DNA from: Ypsolopha sequella
Taxonomy: Eukaryota > Arthropoda > Insecta > Lepidoptera > Ypsolophidae
Reading direction: 5' to 3'
Assembly (NCBI GenBank): GCA_934047225.1
Contig: CAKOHE010000062.1
Location: 40,001-104,000, forward strand
Length of the DNA: 64,000 nucleotides
The position numbers were made by a program, and so were the translations under genes. This document shows positions 1-9,139 of this stretch, piece after piece; within the stretch, counting starts at the first letter, position 1; each line of letters opens with the position of its first letter. The notes beneath the pieces were generated by a model, which saw only the letters and a program-made list of their open reading frames with translations, did no database searches and was not told the DNA's origin.

Positions 1-11
1 CTAACCTAACC
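1..11 (+). repeat. Telomeric repeat tract (CCTAA), left edge
   Basis: The window opens inside CCTAA repeats (ctaacctaacc), the C-rich strand of the insect TTAGG telomere. Element A starts immediately after. The tract continues off the left edge, so its length is unknown. Confidence 0.85.
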
Positions 12-320
12 GAAAGGAACATTTTGGCTCTGCCAGAATTTCGATATCCCATCCAGGTCAGCCTACAGGAGCAAAAACGTGTTTTCACCTCCACTTTATA
101 TTAGTATAGCCGATCCGTAAATATCTCCCTTCCCCCTCGCAAATTTTACCTCACTCCCCTTCCCTTAGAGTGTTCTTCTGCAGCAAGAAAACCTCATTCC
201 AGTGAGCACTGCCGACACACAGCAGATTTTAGGTATTCTAAGATAGTGTAAGTAAAGTTTATATAAATACTAATCATAATAATAAGTAACTTTTGTATAA
301 TAAAAATAGAAAAATTCACA
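12..320 (+). other. Element A 5' UTR
   Basis: This 309-bp leader lies between the telomere junction and the ORF1 ATG. It is much shorter than the 1.8-2.2 kb leaders of C and F and lacks their GGCTWTTGCC-type repeats. No TATA box is obvious. LINE promoters are usually internal, so promoter activity here is an inference. The translation start at 321 sits in the context cacaATGt. Confidence 0.6.
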
Positions 321-2360
321 ATGTCTTCAAAATCTTCGTCATCACAAACATCCTCAAAATCCGCTCCATTGCCCAAAAAGTCATCTGGGATCGCGCCGTC
401 AGCCCGTAAAACCCCGGTACCTTTAAGGGAAAAGGTCCTCAAAAAGATCGGCCTGAAGCCCAAAGGGGAGACATCGGCGCAGACCCTACAACACCCTCCC
501 AATGACCCTAGACTATACACATCCCTAAGTGATACAGACGAGTCAACAAAATCAGACTCGCCAATATCCAATCGTCAGAGCCTCCTATTTACATCAAGAA
601 GAGGCAGCGGCGTTGGGATGGACATGGCTACCAAACTAGCCAACGAGTGCCTCCTGGAAGCGAAAGAAGCGCTTGAGGCAGCGGGTAACATGAAGAGGGA
701 ATGCAAGGCAACAGCACTAGAGAAACTCAACACCCTATATGAGACGTGCCTGTCCCTTTCCGACTCAAGATCAAGGCACAAATATAATCTTGAGCTGGAA
801 AGAACCCGACACCACAAGGAGCTCGTAAACGTTGAGAGAGCCCACGCCAAGGAGATGGCAGAAATGAGACAAAGTCTCATCCAAGAACTCAGCCTCGCTC
901 GTGAAACCATCACAGGTACCTTCGAAGAGGCCAAAGCCATCAGAAACTGGCTGGGCTACGAGACGGATGAACCCTTTAAAGGTATCCGGGAAATCAAGGG
1001 GACACTTAAGTCTCTAGAGGTGAAGATCCAGCCTCACGCTCCGAAAGATCTCCAACAAATCGGTCCCCAAGATAATTGGGAGACCGTTAAAAAGGATCTT
1101 GTCAACCTGGGAAGACAAACCACCAACATGTCCAACCAGCTAGACATGATGCGAAGGCAGATGGATGCTCTAGGGAACAAGTCCTCTGTCAATCCAGAGT
1201 CCAATACAACGATGGCAGATATTGCACTTCCGAACAACAAAATTGAAAATATTGAAAAGGATATTGCCACAATAAAAACCTTACTGCAAGAAAATGTAGC
1301 AGCAGCAAACAAAAAGCTGACCCCAACACCACCAACATTAACACCTCTGGACTTGGCCAACAACATACGGCCAATGGAAGACAGACTTGACCAATTATCG
1401 ACAGAACTGAAAGCTGTCAGAGACACGGTGGAGAAGGCACCATGTGCAGCCCCATCAAATCTCGACACAGAGTTGGCAATGGTCAAGGTCAACCAAAACC
1501 TGGATACCCTTAATAAAGGCATGCAGGAGATGAGAAGGCCGCTGCCAGGAGCAATCACCTACGCCCAGGTGGCGGCCAAACCACCTCAGCATGCCCGCTC
1601 CAACCACACCCTGATTGTCTCGTCCACGGACCCCAAACATACTGGTGAAAACGTGATCGAGAGAGTCAGAGTAGCCATTAACCCCAAGCAAACAGGGGTA
1701 AGGGTAGACAGCGTTAGAAAGGCCAGAAATCAGAAGGTGGTCTTAAATTGCGCCAGCAAGGAGGACCTCCTGATGATCAAGAGCCAGGTCCAGAAGACAA
1801 ACAAAGAGCTTACCGTGCAGGAGCCAAAAGCACACAATCCTCTGGTGTGCCTTAGAAATGTCCTAGCCTACCACACAGATGCTGAGATTGAAACATCCCT
1901 GATCTCACAAAATAAGCATCTTCTCGAGGGTGTAGAAATGGCAGACAGGACAATTAAGGTGCGATACAGAAAACGAGCGAGAAACTCGCTAGAATGCCAC
2001 CCGGTCATTGAACTCTCTCCTGAAATCTGGAAAAGGTTCACACAAGCTGGAAAAGCGTACATCGGAATGCAAAGAAGACCTGTGGAGGACTACTCCCCCC
2101 TTGTTCAGTGTACTAAATGTCTTGCATACGGACACACCAAGTCCATATGCAAAGAACAAAACGCTCTCTGCAGCCACTGTGGAGACGCTCACACTTGGAG
2201 GGAGTGCCCCGCAAGGTCCGAAGGTAAGGTTCCGATATGTGTAAACTGTGTCAGAGCAAAAAGAGGGAGCCCTGACCTGGCACACAATGCTCTTAGCAAT
2301 GAGTGCCAGGAAAGGATAAAATGGGATGGCATAGCGAGGTCGCGTGTATCGTACTGCTAA
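321..2360 (+). CDS. Element A ORF1, gag-like nucleic-acid-binding protein
   Basis: This is a 679-residue gag-like protein of the R1/TRAS type, expected to coat element RNA and form the retrotransposition RNP. An N-terminal Ser/Pro-rich segment is followed by a charged helical, probably coiled-coil region around residues 130-240 (SLSDSRSRH, ELVNVERAHAKEM). A conserved region around residues 430-590 contains HTLIVSSTD and RKARNQKVVL. The C-terminus, from residue 597, has a CCHC cluster: CTKCLAYGHTKSIC, CSHCGDAHTWREC and a third, looser CVNC...H...C. The ATG at 321 is the first in frame. The stop TAA at 2358-2360 overlaps the ORF2 frame. The reading frame is intact. Confidence 0.9.
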   Translation: MSSKSSSSQTSSKSAPLPKKSSGIAPSARKTPVPLREKVLKKIGLKPKGETSAQTLQHPPNDPRLYTSLSDTDESTKSDSPISNRQSLLFTSRRGSGVGMDMATKLANECLLEAKEALEAAGNMKRECKATALEKLNTLYETCLSLSDSRSRHKYNLELERTRHHKELVNVERAHAKEMAEMRQSLIQELSLARETITGTFEEAKAIRNWLGYETDEPFKGIREIKGTLKSLEVKIQPHAPKDLQQIGPQDNWETVKKDLVNLGRQTTNMSNQLDMMRRQMDALGNKSSVNPESNTTMADIALPNNKIENIEKDIATIKTLLQENVAAANKKLTPTPPTLTPLDLANNIRPMEDRLDQLSTELKAVRDTVEKAPCAAPSNLDTELAMVKVNQNLDTLNKGMQEMRRPLPGAITYAQVAAKPPQHARSNHTLIVSSTDPKHTGENVIERVRVAINPKQTGVRVDSVRKARNQKVVLNCASKEDLLMIKSQVQKTNKELTVQEPKAHNPLVCLRNVLAYHTDAEIETSLISQNKHLLEGVEMADRTIKVRYRKRARNSLECHPVIELSPEIWKRFTQAGKAYIGMQRRPVEDYSPLVQCTKCLAYGHTKSICKEQNALCSHCGDAHTWRECPARSEGKVPICVNCVRAKRGSPDLAHNALSNECQERIKWDGIARSRVSYC

Positions 2361-5300
2361 GGGCACCCAAGCGGCAAGCAACAGATCCCCCCTCCCCAAG
2401 GTGGACAGACCAAGTAAGTGTAATTTTGTACAAATAAACTTGCAAAGAGCCAAAACAGCCACAGCGGAAATACACCAGGCGGCCCAGGACAGAAAATTTT
2501 CCATTGCACTTGTGCAAGAACCCTACGTGGGAAACACAGGTGTTATGAAACAGTACCCGGGCACACGAGTTATCCAGTGTACACTTAACCGCCAAAAGCC
2601 GGTGAAGGCTGCAATAGTGGTATTCGGAGATCAGCTGGAAGTCATACACGACCCTCAGCTGGTTTCCGAGAACATTGCAGCAGCCACCATTAAAACTGGT
2701 ACGCAGACGCTTGGGCTCATATCTGTCTACCTGGAAGGAGGAGAAGATATAGAAGAAGACATCAAGAAGATAAAAAAGATCTGTGAAAAGCTCCACACGA
2801 ACAACATCTTGCTGGCTGGAGACACAAATGCCTGGAATATCTGGTGGGGCAGCAAGTCCACAGACCACCGAGGCGAGGAGTACAACGCCTTCCTGAACGA
2901 AATGGACTTCCAAATACTCAACACGGGTCAAGTGCCAACTTTCGAGACCTACAGGGGCGATACGCTATGCACAAGCAGAGTAGATGTCACTGCGTGCAGC
3001 GCGTCACTGCTGGGCAAGTTTGAGGACTGGAGTGTGGACAGAAGTCTAATAACATCAGACCACAACGCTATTACCTTCTCGTTGCGCCTGGAGAAGGCCC
3101 TTCAATCTCTAAGGGCAATCACCACACGCAAGTATAACACCAAGAAGGCCAAGTGGTCAGACTTCTCGACATGCTTCAGATCTGGTCTAGCAGAAAAAGT
3201 CATCACGCCCAGTAAAGTGAAAGAGGTTACAAACCCGGAGGAATTGGAAGCCATTCTAACAACCTACATACTCACCATCCAGGATTCGTGCGAAAGCTCG
3301 ATTCCGAAGGTAGGATCATGGAAAGGCGACTCAAAACCCCCTTGGTGGTCAGAGTCTCTCGAACTTCTCAAAAGAGAAGTTCTTAAAAAGAAGAGACGAA
3401 TACGGAACGCAGCCCCTAGTCGAAGACAGTTCGTTCTAGACGAATATATCCTGGCAAAAACAGAATACGTTCTCCAAGCCACAGAAGCTCAGACAAAAAG
3501 TTGGAAAGAGTTTTGCTCGACACAGGAACATGAGAGCATGTGGGATGGAATCTACAGAGTAATCAGAAAAACAGCCAGAAGGAAGGAAGACACGCTTCTA
3601 CGGGATGCTGCAGGCAATACATTGAGCCCCGAAGAATCAGCAAACCTTCTAGCTAAGACTTTTTATCCTGATGACTCTGTGGATTCTGAACAGCTATACC
3701 ACACGCAAATCAGGGAACTTACAGATGGGTTGGCCCCGGCGGAGATAGAAGAACTGTCTGATGACGATCCACCATTCACATCCGTGGAGCTGGACATGAT
3801 CCTCCAAGGACTGAATCCAAAGAAAGCCCCCGGACCAGATGGATTGACAGCGGACATCTGCATAGCAGCTATCAATTGTGACAGGGAAGTATTTCTGGAG
3901 CTAGCGAACAAATGCTTATCGCTAGCTTACTTCCCCAAGCAATGGAAGCTCGCCCACGTGTGCATACTCCGGAAACCGGCCAAGGAAGACTACACCGATC
4001 CTAAGTCCCACAGACCAATTGGCCTGTTGTCTGTTCCTGGGAAGATCGTCGAAAAACTCTTGGTTGGAAGGCTGCAGTGGCATATCCTACCCACCCTCAA
4101 TAACAAACAATATGGGTTCATGCCGCAGCGTGGAACCGAGGACGCCCTCTATGACTTAATGGAACATGTACGGTCGGAAGTCCGAAACAAAAAGATCGTT
4201 CTTATGATATCCTTGGACATAGAGGGCGCTTTCGACAATGCGTGGTGGCCGGCACTCAAGCACCAAATGATCTCAAAACGTTGCCCCAAAAACCTTTATG
4301 CCCTGGTAGCCTCGTACCTAGAAGACCGTAAGATCCAGGTCAATTATGCCAGAGCATCCAGTGAAAAGGGAACCACGAAGGGTTGCGTCCAAGGATCCAT
4401 CGGTGGACCCATCTTCTGGAACTTAATTCTGGATGCATTACTCCACAAACTGGCTGATCAAGGAATCTACTGTCAGGCCTTCGCGGACGATGTGGTCCTG
4501 ATAATCTCTGGGCATGTGGTCGAGACCCTGCAACAAACAGCAAACTCAGTTCTGGAATCCGTAGTGGAATGGGGATCTCAAAATAAGCTACGTTTTGCCT
4601 CGCATAAGACCAATGCGATGGTAATAACAAAAAAGCTTAAGTACGATCCCCCCGTAATCCACATGGCAGGAACCAGACTGAATCTCGTGACAGAGATCAA
4701 GCTGTTGGGTTTAACAATCGACCGCAAACTCACGTTTAATGCGCATGTAGCCGCCACTATTAAGAAAACAGCGGACATATATAAACAACTTGCATGCGCA
4801 GCCAAGGTAACGTGGGGTCTAAACAGAGAGATAATCAGGACCATATATGTGTCGGTGATAGAGCCGATTGTGCTGTATGCCGCAAGTGCGTGGTCCCCTT
4901 CTGCGGACAAGCTGATGACTCGGAATCAGCTCGACACACTGCAGAGGGGCTTCGCCCAAAAGATATGCAAGGCGCACCGCACTGTGTCTCTGACATCGGC
5001 ACTAGTCCTTTCAGGCCTTCTGCCCCTTGATCTTAGGGTACAAGAGGCTGCCAAATTCTTCAAGATCAAAAAGGGCCACTCAGAGGACTTTCTCCCTCCC
5101 GGAAGAGAGGTGGAATGTAAAGTGGGCTTTCTCAACAAACCCCACCCATCTCTACTCACATCAACGGAGTATGAACGCCTAGAAGCCATGGACCCTGAAA
5201 CCCTCGAAAACCTCCACGTTGTCGGACCCCAAATCTATACCGATGGCAGCAAAATAGAAGGAAAAGTCGGTGCTGCCCTAACGTGGTGGGAGGATGAAAG

Positions 5301-8300
5301 GGAGTCCAGGTATTCCACCTTCCGCCTGGAGTCACATAACACCGTCTTCCAATCGGAACTCTACGCTCTCTTCAGAGCCGTTAAGATGGTGAGAAACAGC
5401 AAAAAGGCCTTGGTAAACATCTTGAGCGACTCAAGATCGTCACTGGATTTACTGAGAAGCCCCGCAGTCTCTCACCCTCTGGCTATGGAGATCAAGAGCC
5501 TATTAAAAGAGATCCGAAGCGAAGACAGGGATGTCAGATTCTTCTGGCTGAGAGCCCACGTTGGCACTCCAGGTAACGAGAGGGCAGACGAGTTGGCCAA
5601 AAAAGCAGCCTTGACAAAAAAGACGGCACCAAACTACAATAAAGTCCCACTGTCCCACGTCAAAAGGGAAATAAGGAAGGATACAGTCCAAAAGTGGCAG
5701 GCGCGCTACGAATCCTCCAGCACCGGCTCGGTCACAAAGACATTCTTGCCAGACGTCATTTCAGCTAGACGCATCCTATTGGACATGAATTTAACACCCA
5801 CACACGTCCAGGCAATGACCGGCCATGGAGGCTTCGCTGCGTACTTACACCGCTTTAAGCTGAAGGACAGCCCCTCATGCCCATGCGATCCCGAACGCGA
5901 TGAAACAATAATACACATATTATGCGAGTGTCCAAGGTTTGGTGTAGAAAGGATGGAACTGGAAGTAAGGATCCAGACCCAACTCAAACCATCTAATTTT
6001 CCGAAGATCATGGAAAACAACGAATCCAACACCCACTTCTGGACATTCGCATGTAAAGTTGTACAATACGTCGCAGCCACAAACAAAACCTGCAACCCGA
6101 TCGTAACCATCCAAGCCCCGGTACAAGGACCCAGTACGACTTCCCAGACGAATTCTCCACCAGGAAGCCACCTCACAGGTGAAGAGCAGATTATCTCGCT
6201 CATTAGACACGGAGAGAGTGGCACACCTGGCATAAAAATTCGTGGAGTCGCACTCTTCATGGACAATGAAAGAGAAAAACTGGGTTTTAGCTTCTGTAAT
6301 GCAACCGGAACGGGCAACGTCACTATCTCCCCGGGTCTCGCCGCACTTCTGAACGGAAACACCTCCAAAACGAGCATGAAACGCGCAACATATAGCGTGC
6401 TGCCCGAGCGAACCGTGGCTGGCGTGGGCTGTCGTCTAGTGCGAGCACAAAACAAGGTGATCGCTCTATTTGACAGCAATGCAGAAAACACGCGGTTCGC
6501 ACTGGTAAGCTCACTGCTCACCAAGTTCAGAAGGGCGGGCTCAAACACAGCAGTTATCATTAGCATCGATTCCATGACGGTGGGTCTAGAAAAGGGTAGA
6601 GTCGAGGACTATCTCGGGTGTATACACACCACCGAACAACATCAGGTGGTAGTATACGAGGACAGGGGCGAAAACCTCAGCTTCCTACGACCTGGGGTCT
6701 CCGGCTCTGGTACCGACAAAACTACATACACCGTCATGGACTCGGAAGCAATGAGTGGCTCGGAACGCCTACAGAAAAAAAGGGAAGAGGAGGCAAGTTT
6801 TATAAGAACACGGGAACTGCGCCAGCAATCACGTCAAGGAGCTGAACTGGATGTAGCGATCAGTGCGCTGAACGCTTCAGTATTCAATGTCCCATGTGAC
6901 CGGAAGACAATGGCCAAAAGAGTCTCTGCAGCGATATCAATGCAACGCATTGAATCCGCTGTTGAGACTTTTACAAAGAGCGATCGGGGAAAGATTTCAC
7001 AAGGAAACCGTAAAACCCGCACAAAAGCGGATATGGGTTTAGTGGAACCGCCTCGGCTCAGACAAGCCACAACTACCCTGGATCACATGGTGAATGCCTT
7101 CCTCGAGTTCCAGAGTGTCCTTAAAGCAAACAAGGTCATGAACACCAAGACCTGCAAGGACATCCTGCAAATATACAACCGAGGGAGCACGGAATTGCTG
7201 AGCGTCAAGCTCAAAGAAGCGCAGGCAACCATCTATGACAACGAAAGGGGAACGGTTATAGCAGGTGCCCCAGTTACACGTCATATGGTTGCCTACAACT
7301 CCAGCAGAGGCTTCGTCGCACTGGACGAAGAAGAGTCATCACTTTCCACCAAAATTAAATACCTAGCCCCAGAAACGGATCCCATTGTGATCACAACCCG
7401 GGAAACAAAGGTGATGTTAGACGACAGGGTGTTGGAAATGGCGGAAAAAATAGCCAAAGACCCCGCCGGAAATGAGACCTTTGCGAACTGGGAAGTACCG
7501 GAAATCAAATGGATAAACGGAGTACCGGGCTGCGGAAAAACAACTTGGCTCTTGTCTCAGTGTGACATAAATCAAGACGTGATAGTCACCCAGACCATCG
7601 AAGCGGCAAAAGATCTAAGGGCTAAGCTGGTGGCACAATCAAAGGTACACCTATATACAAGAGTGCGCACCCTGGCCTCTGCACTAGCAAACGGCGTGGG
7701 CGCTTCGGGAAAGAAGAAAGAATCGTGCAAACGCATCTTCTTTGACGAAGCTCCCATGAGTCATTTCGGCGCCATTGTCATGGTGACACAGATGTCAGGG
7801 GCCAGAGAAATGATCTTGATAGGTGACATCAACCAGCTTCCCTACATGGACAGACAGTGTCATTTTGGAATGTATTACAACCGCCCAAATCTGGTAACAA
7901 GCATCAGTCTTGAGCTGTTGTGCACACATAGAAACCCGATGGATGTGCCATATGCCCTCAGTGAGGTGTACAATGGCACATATTCATCCAAAACGCGAAT
8001 ACGTTCCCTGAAGCTGGAAAGGTACACGAATGCACAAATACCTAGAGACCTCCCAAGCACATTATTTCTTGTGCACACCCAGGCCGAAAAGGAGTCCCTG
8101 GAAGGCCAAGGCTATGGGAAGGGAAACGGGTCACGCATTCAGACTATCCACGAAGCACAGGGACTTACTTACGCGAAGGTAATTATCGTGCGCAGAACAG
8201 CTCATAGATTGCACCTACACAACAGTATCCCGCACGCAGTGGTGGCATTATCGCGTCATACTGAAAGCTGCATCTACTATTCAGATGACAGAGGGGACGC

Positions 8301-8415
8301 GATTGCTGCCTTTGTAAAGCGAGCAGAAGGTGCGACAGATGCCCAGATCAGCGGGTACAACTTAAAAATGGCACTGCAAGACCGGAATACCGCGGTGATA
8401 AACCGGCCGATATAG
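2344..8415 (+). CDS. Element A ORF2: EN-RT-RNaseH-CCHC plus viral-type SF1 helicase polyprotein
   Basis: This polyprotein of about 2020 residues has, in order: an AP-like endonuclease (residues 20-240: QINLQRAK, VQEPYV, GDTNAW, SDHNAI) that should nick the telomeric repeat; reverse transcriptase (about 460-780; DIEGAFDNAWW, GCVQGSIGGP, AFADD at 714-716); RNase H (about 960-1090; YTDGSK with Asp967, FQSEL, LSDSRSS, GNERADELA); a CCHC motif (about 1178-1200); a conserved unknown domain (about 1290-1455); and a superfamily 1 helicase with Walker A GVPGCGKTTW (1726-1735), Walker B FDEAPM (Asp1801), IGDINQLPY (Asp1828), IHEAQGLT (from 1935) and ALSRHT (Arg1971). The start is uncertain: the frame is open from before the ORF1 stop but has no early ATG. 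Ordinary R1-clade ORF2s end after the CCHC motif, as in C and F. Confidence 0.92.
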   Translation: MYRTAKGTQAASNRSPLPKVDRPSKCNFVQINLQRAKTATAEIHQAAQDRKFSIALVQEPYVGNTGVMKQYPGTRVIQCTLNRQKPVKAAIVVFGDQLEVIHDPQLVSENIAAATIKTGTQTLGLISVYLEGGEDIEEDIKKIKKICEKLHTNNILLAGDTNAWNIWWGSKSTDHRGEEYNAFLNEMDFQILNTGQVPTFETYRGDTLCTSRVDVTACSASLLGKFEDWSVDRSLITSDHNAITFSLRLEKALQSLRAITTRKYNTKKAKWSDFSTCFRSGLAEKVITPSKVKEVTNPEELEAILTTYILTIQDSCESSIPKVGSWKGDSKPPWWSESLELLKREVLKKKRRIRNAAPSRRQFVLDEYILAKTEYVLQATEAQTKSWKEFCSTQEHESMWDGIYRVIRKTARRKEDTLLRDAAGNTLSPEESANLLAKTFYPDDSVDSEQLYHTQIRELTDGLAPAEIEELSDDDPPFTSVELDMILQGLNPKKAPGPDGLTADICIAAINCDREVFLELANKCLSLAYFPKQWKLAHVCILRKPAKEDYTDPKSHRPIGLLSVPGKIVEKLLVGRLQWHILPTLNNKQYGFMPQRGTEDALYDLMEHVRSEVRNKKIVLMISLDIEGAFDNAWWPALKHQMISKRCPKNLYALVASYLEDRKIQVNYARASSEKGTTKGCVQGSIGGPIFWNLILDALLHKLADQGIYCQAFADDVVLIISGHVVETLQQTANSVLESVVEWGSQNKLRFASHKTNAMVITKKLKYDPPVIHMAGTRLNLVTEIKLLGLTIDRKLTFNAHVAATIKKTADIYKQLACAAKVTWGLNREIIRTIYVSVIEPIVLYAASAWSPSADKLMTRNQLDTLQRGFAQKICKAHRTVSLTSALVLSGLLPLDLRVQEAAKFFKIKKGHSEDFLPPGREVECKVGFLNKPHPSLLTSTEYERLEAMDPETLENLHVVGPQIYTDGSKIEGKVGAALTWWEDERESRYSTFRLESHNTVFQSELYALFRAVKMVRNSKKALVNILSDSRSSLDLLRSPAVSHPLAMEIKSLLKEIRSEDRDVRFFWLRAHVGTPGNERADELAKKAALTKKTAPNYNKVPLSHVKREIRKDTVQKWQARYESSSTGSVTKTFLPDVISARRILLDMNLTPTHVQAMTGHGGFAAYLHRFKLKDSPSCPCDPERDETIIHILCECPRFGVERMELEVRIQTQLKPSNFPKIMENNESNTHFWTFACKVVQYVAATNKTCNPIVTIQAPVQGPSTTSQTNSPPGSHLTGEEQIISLIRHGESGTPGIKIRGVALFMDNEREKLGFSFCNATGTGNVTISPGLAALLNGNTSKTSMKRATYSVLPERTVAGVGCRLVRAQNKVIALFDSNAENTRFALVSSLLTKFRRAGSNTAVIISIDSMTVGLEKGRVEDYLGCIHTTEQHQVVVYEDRGENLSFLRPGVSGSGTDKTTYTVMDSEAMSGSERLQKKREEEASFIRTRELRQQSRQGAELDVAISALNASVFNVPCDRKTMAKRVSAAISMQRIESAVETFTKSDRGKISQGNRKTRTKADMGLVEPPRLRQATTTLDHMVNAFLEFQSVLKANKVMNTKTCKDILQIYNRGSTELLSVKLKEAQATIYDNERGTVIAGAPVTRHMVAYNSSRGFVALDEEESSLSTKIKYLAPETDPIVITTRETKVMLDDRVLEMAEKIAKDPAGNETFANWEVPEIKWINGVPGCGKTTWLLSQCDINQDVIVTQTIEAAKDLRAKLVAQSKVHLYTRVRTLASALANGVGASGKKKESCKRIFFDEAPMSHFGAIVMVTQMSGAREMILIGDINQLPYMDRQCHFGMYYNRPNLVTSISLELLCTHRNPMDVPYALSEVYNGTYSSKTRIRSLKLERYTNAQIPRDLPSTLFLVHTQAEKESLEGQGYGKGNGSRIQTIHEAQGLTYAKVIIVRRTAHRLHLHNSIPHAVVALSRHTESCIYYSDDRGDAIAAFVKRAEGATDAQISGYNLKMALQDRNTAVINRPI
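2350..2366 (+). promoter_or_regulatory. Conserved ORF1 stop / ORF2 entry site (+1)
   Basis: The ORF1 stop is embedded in TACTGCTAAGGGCACC, and the ORF2 frame is +1 relative to ORF1. The same TACTGCTRAGGGC core recurs at the ORF1 ends of C (14612), D+ (37326) and F (58709), always +1. In A, F and D+ there is no in-frame ATG before the endonuclease domain. This implies a +1 frameshift at a slow stop codon or termination-reinitiation. The mechanism is inferred; the motif and frame relation are seen. Confidence 0.65.
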
Positions 8416-9051
8416 TGACCAAGACAATGGGAAATGGATAAATTTGACGAACAACAAAAGTATTAATTCTGTTAAAATTTGTAAATTAACTTACCTAATA
8501 ATAACTAAATGTATAAATTGTAAAACTAACAATGTAAACCCTCGAAACAGCTCTCTCATCTAGATAAGAACTAAGTAAGAAATGTTAAAACAAAGGAGTG
8601 TCTTTATAAAATAATACTTAGAATATAATTAAGCTACTAACACTTATCTTTATATAATTACCAAACAATGTATATAGTTTAAAAATTAATAATGATAATC
8701 AAAATGCATGAGAGAAAATAAAAAATTATATATATAAAAATAAAAAATAAAAAATAAAAAATAACAAAAGATAATAATAATAAAAACATTGAAATAAAAA
8801 TAAGAGAAATAATGTACACATGAACAAAAAGAATAAAAGATGGAAAATACCACTAGTAAAAGATATCACTAGTAATAGATCAAAATAAAATATAGAAAAT
8901 AAGATAAACTAAATGTATAGAGAGAGTTGTTTCGAAACACCAACCCCCCCACCCCGAAAAAGCGGGGATACGACAAAATCTGACATGCAAAAAATTTTTA
9001 ATGTAGCAAATAAGGGCAGCGGGCCTCAGCCCATGGAACCATAGAGATAAC

Positions 9052-9086
<35 letters not shown>
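8416..9086 (+). other. Element A 3' UTR and poly(A)
   Basis: This AT-rich trailer of about 640 bp contains low-complexity A/T runs and a C-run near 8945. Close to the end is a short GC hairpin, GGGC-CTCA-GCCC (9021-9032), followed by CATGGAACCATAG and poly(A) 9056-9086. A 3'-terminal stem-loop is a feature shared with the other elements here. The stretch AAGCTACTAACAC at 8629 recurs in the element B trailer at 10553, suggesting a related 3' UTR. Confidence 0.7.
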
Positions 9087-9089
<3 letters not shown>

Positions 9090-9138
9090 AACCTAACCTA
9101 ACCTAACCTAACCTAACCTAACCTAACCTAACCTAACC
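9087..9138 (+). repeat. Telomeric (CCTAA)n tract between A and B
   Basis: Ten uninterrupted CCTAA units plus CC directly follow the poly(A) of A. They are the target-site repeat on which both elements are inserted. Confidence 0.95.
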
Positions 9139-9139
9139 A

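Larger units (their letters stand above)
12..9086 (+). mobile_element. Element A: full-length telomere-inserted non-LTR retrotransposon with helicase
   Basis: This complete LINE lies between CCTAA tracts: a short 5' UTR, ORF1 (321-2360), ORF2 (overlapping ORF1, to 8415), an AT-rich 3' UTR and a 31-base poly(A) ending at 9086. The poly(A)-CCTAACC polarity matches B-F and resembles TRAS-type insertion. Both ORFs are uninterrupted, so A is a candidate active element. RT motifs and the gag/CCHC layout suggest the R1 superclade. It is the only full-length copy in the window carrying the helicase extension; D2, E1, E2 and D+ are broken relatives. Confidence 0.9.

Noticed and set aside
7039..8415. 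Helitron or Pif1-type helicase
   Set aside because: No HUH Rep motif is present, and motifs GDxNQ, IHEAQGLT and ALSRHT fit the viral SF1 group better.
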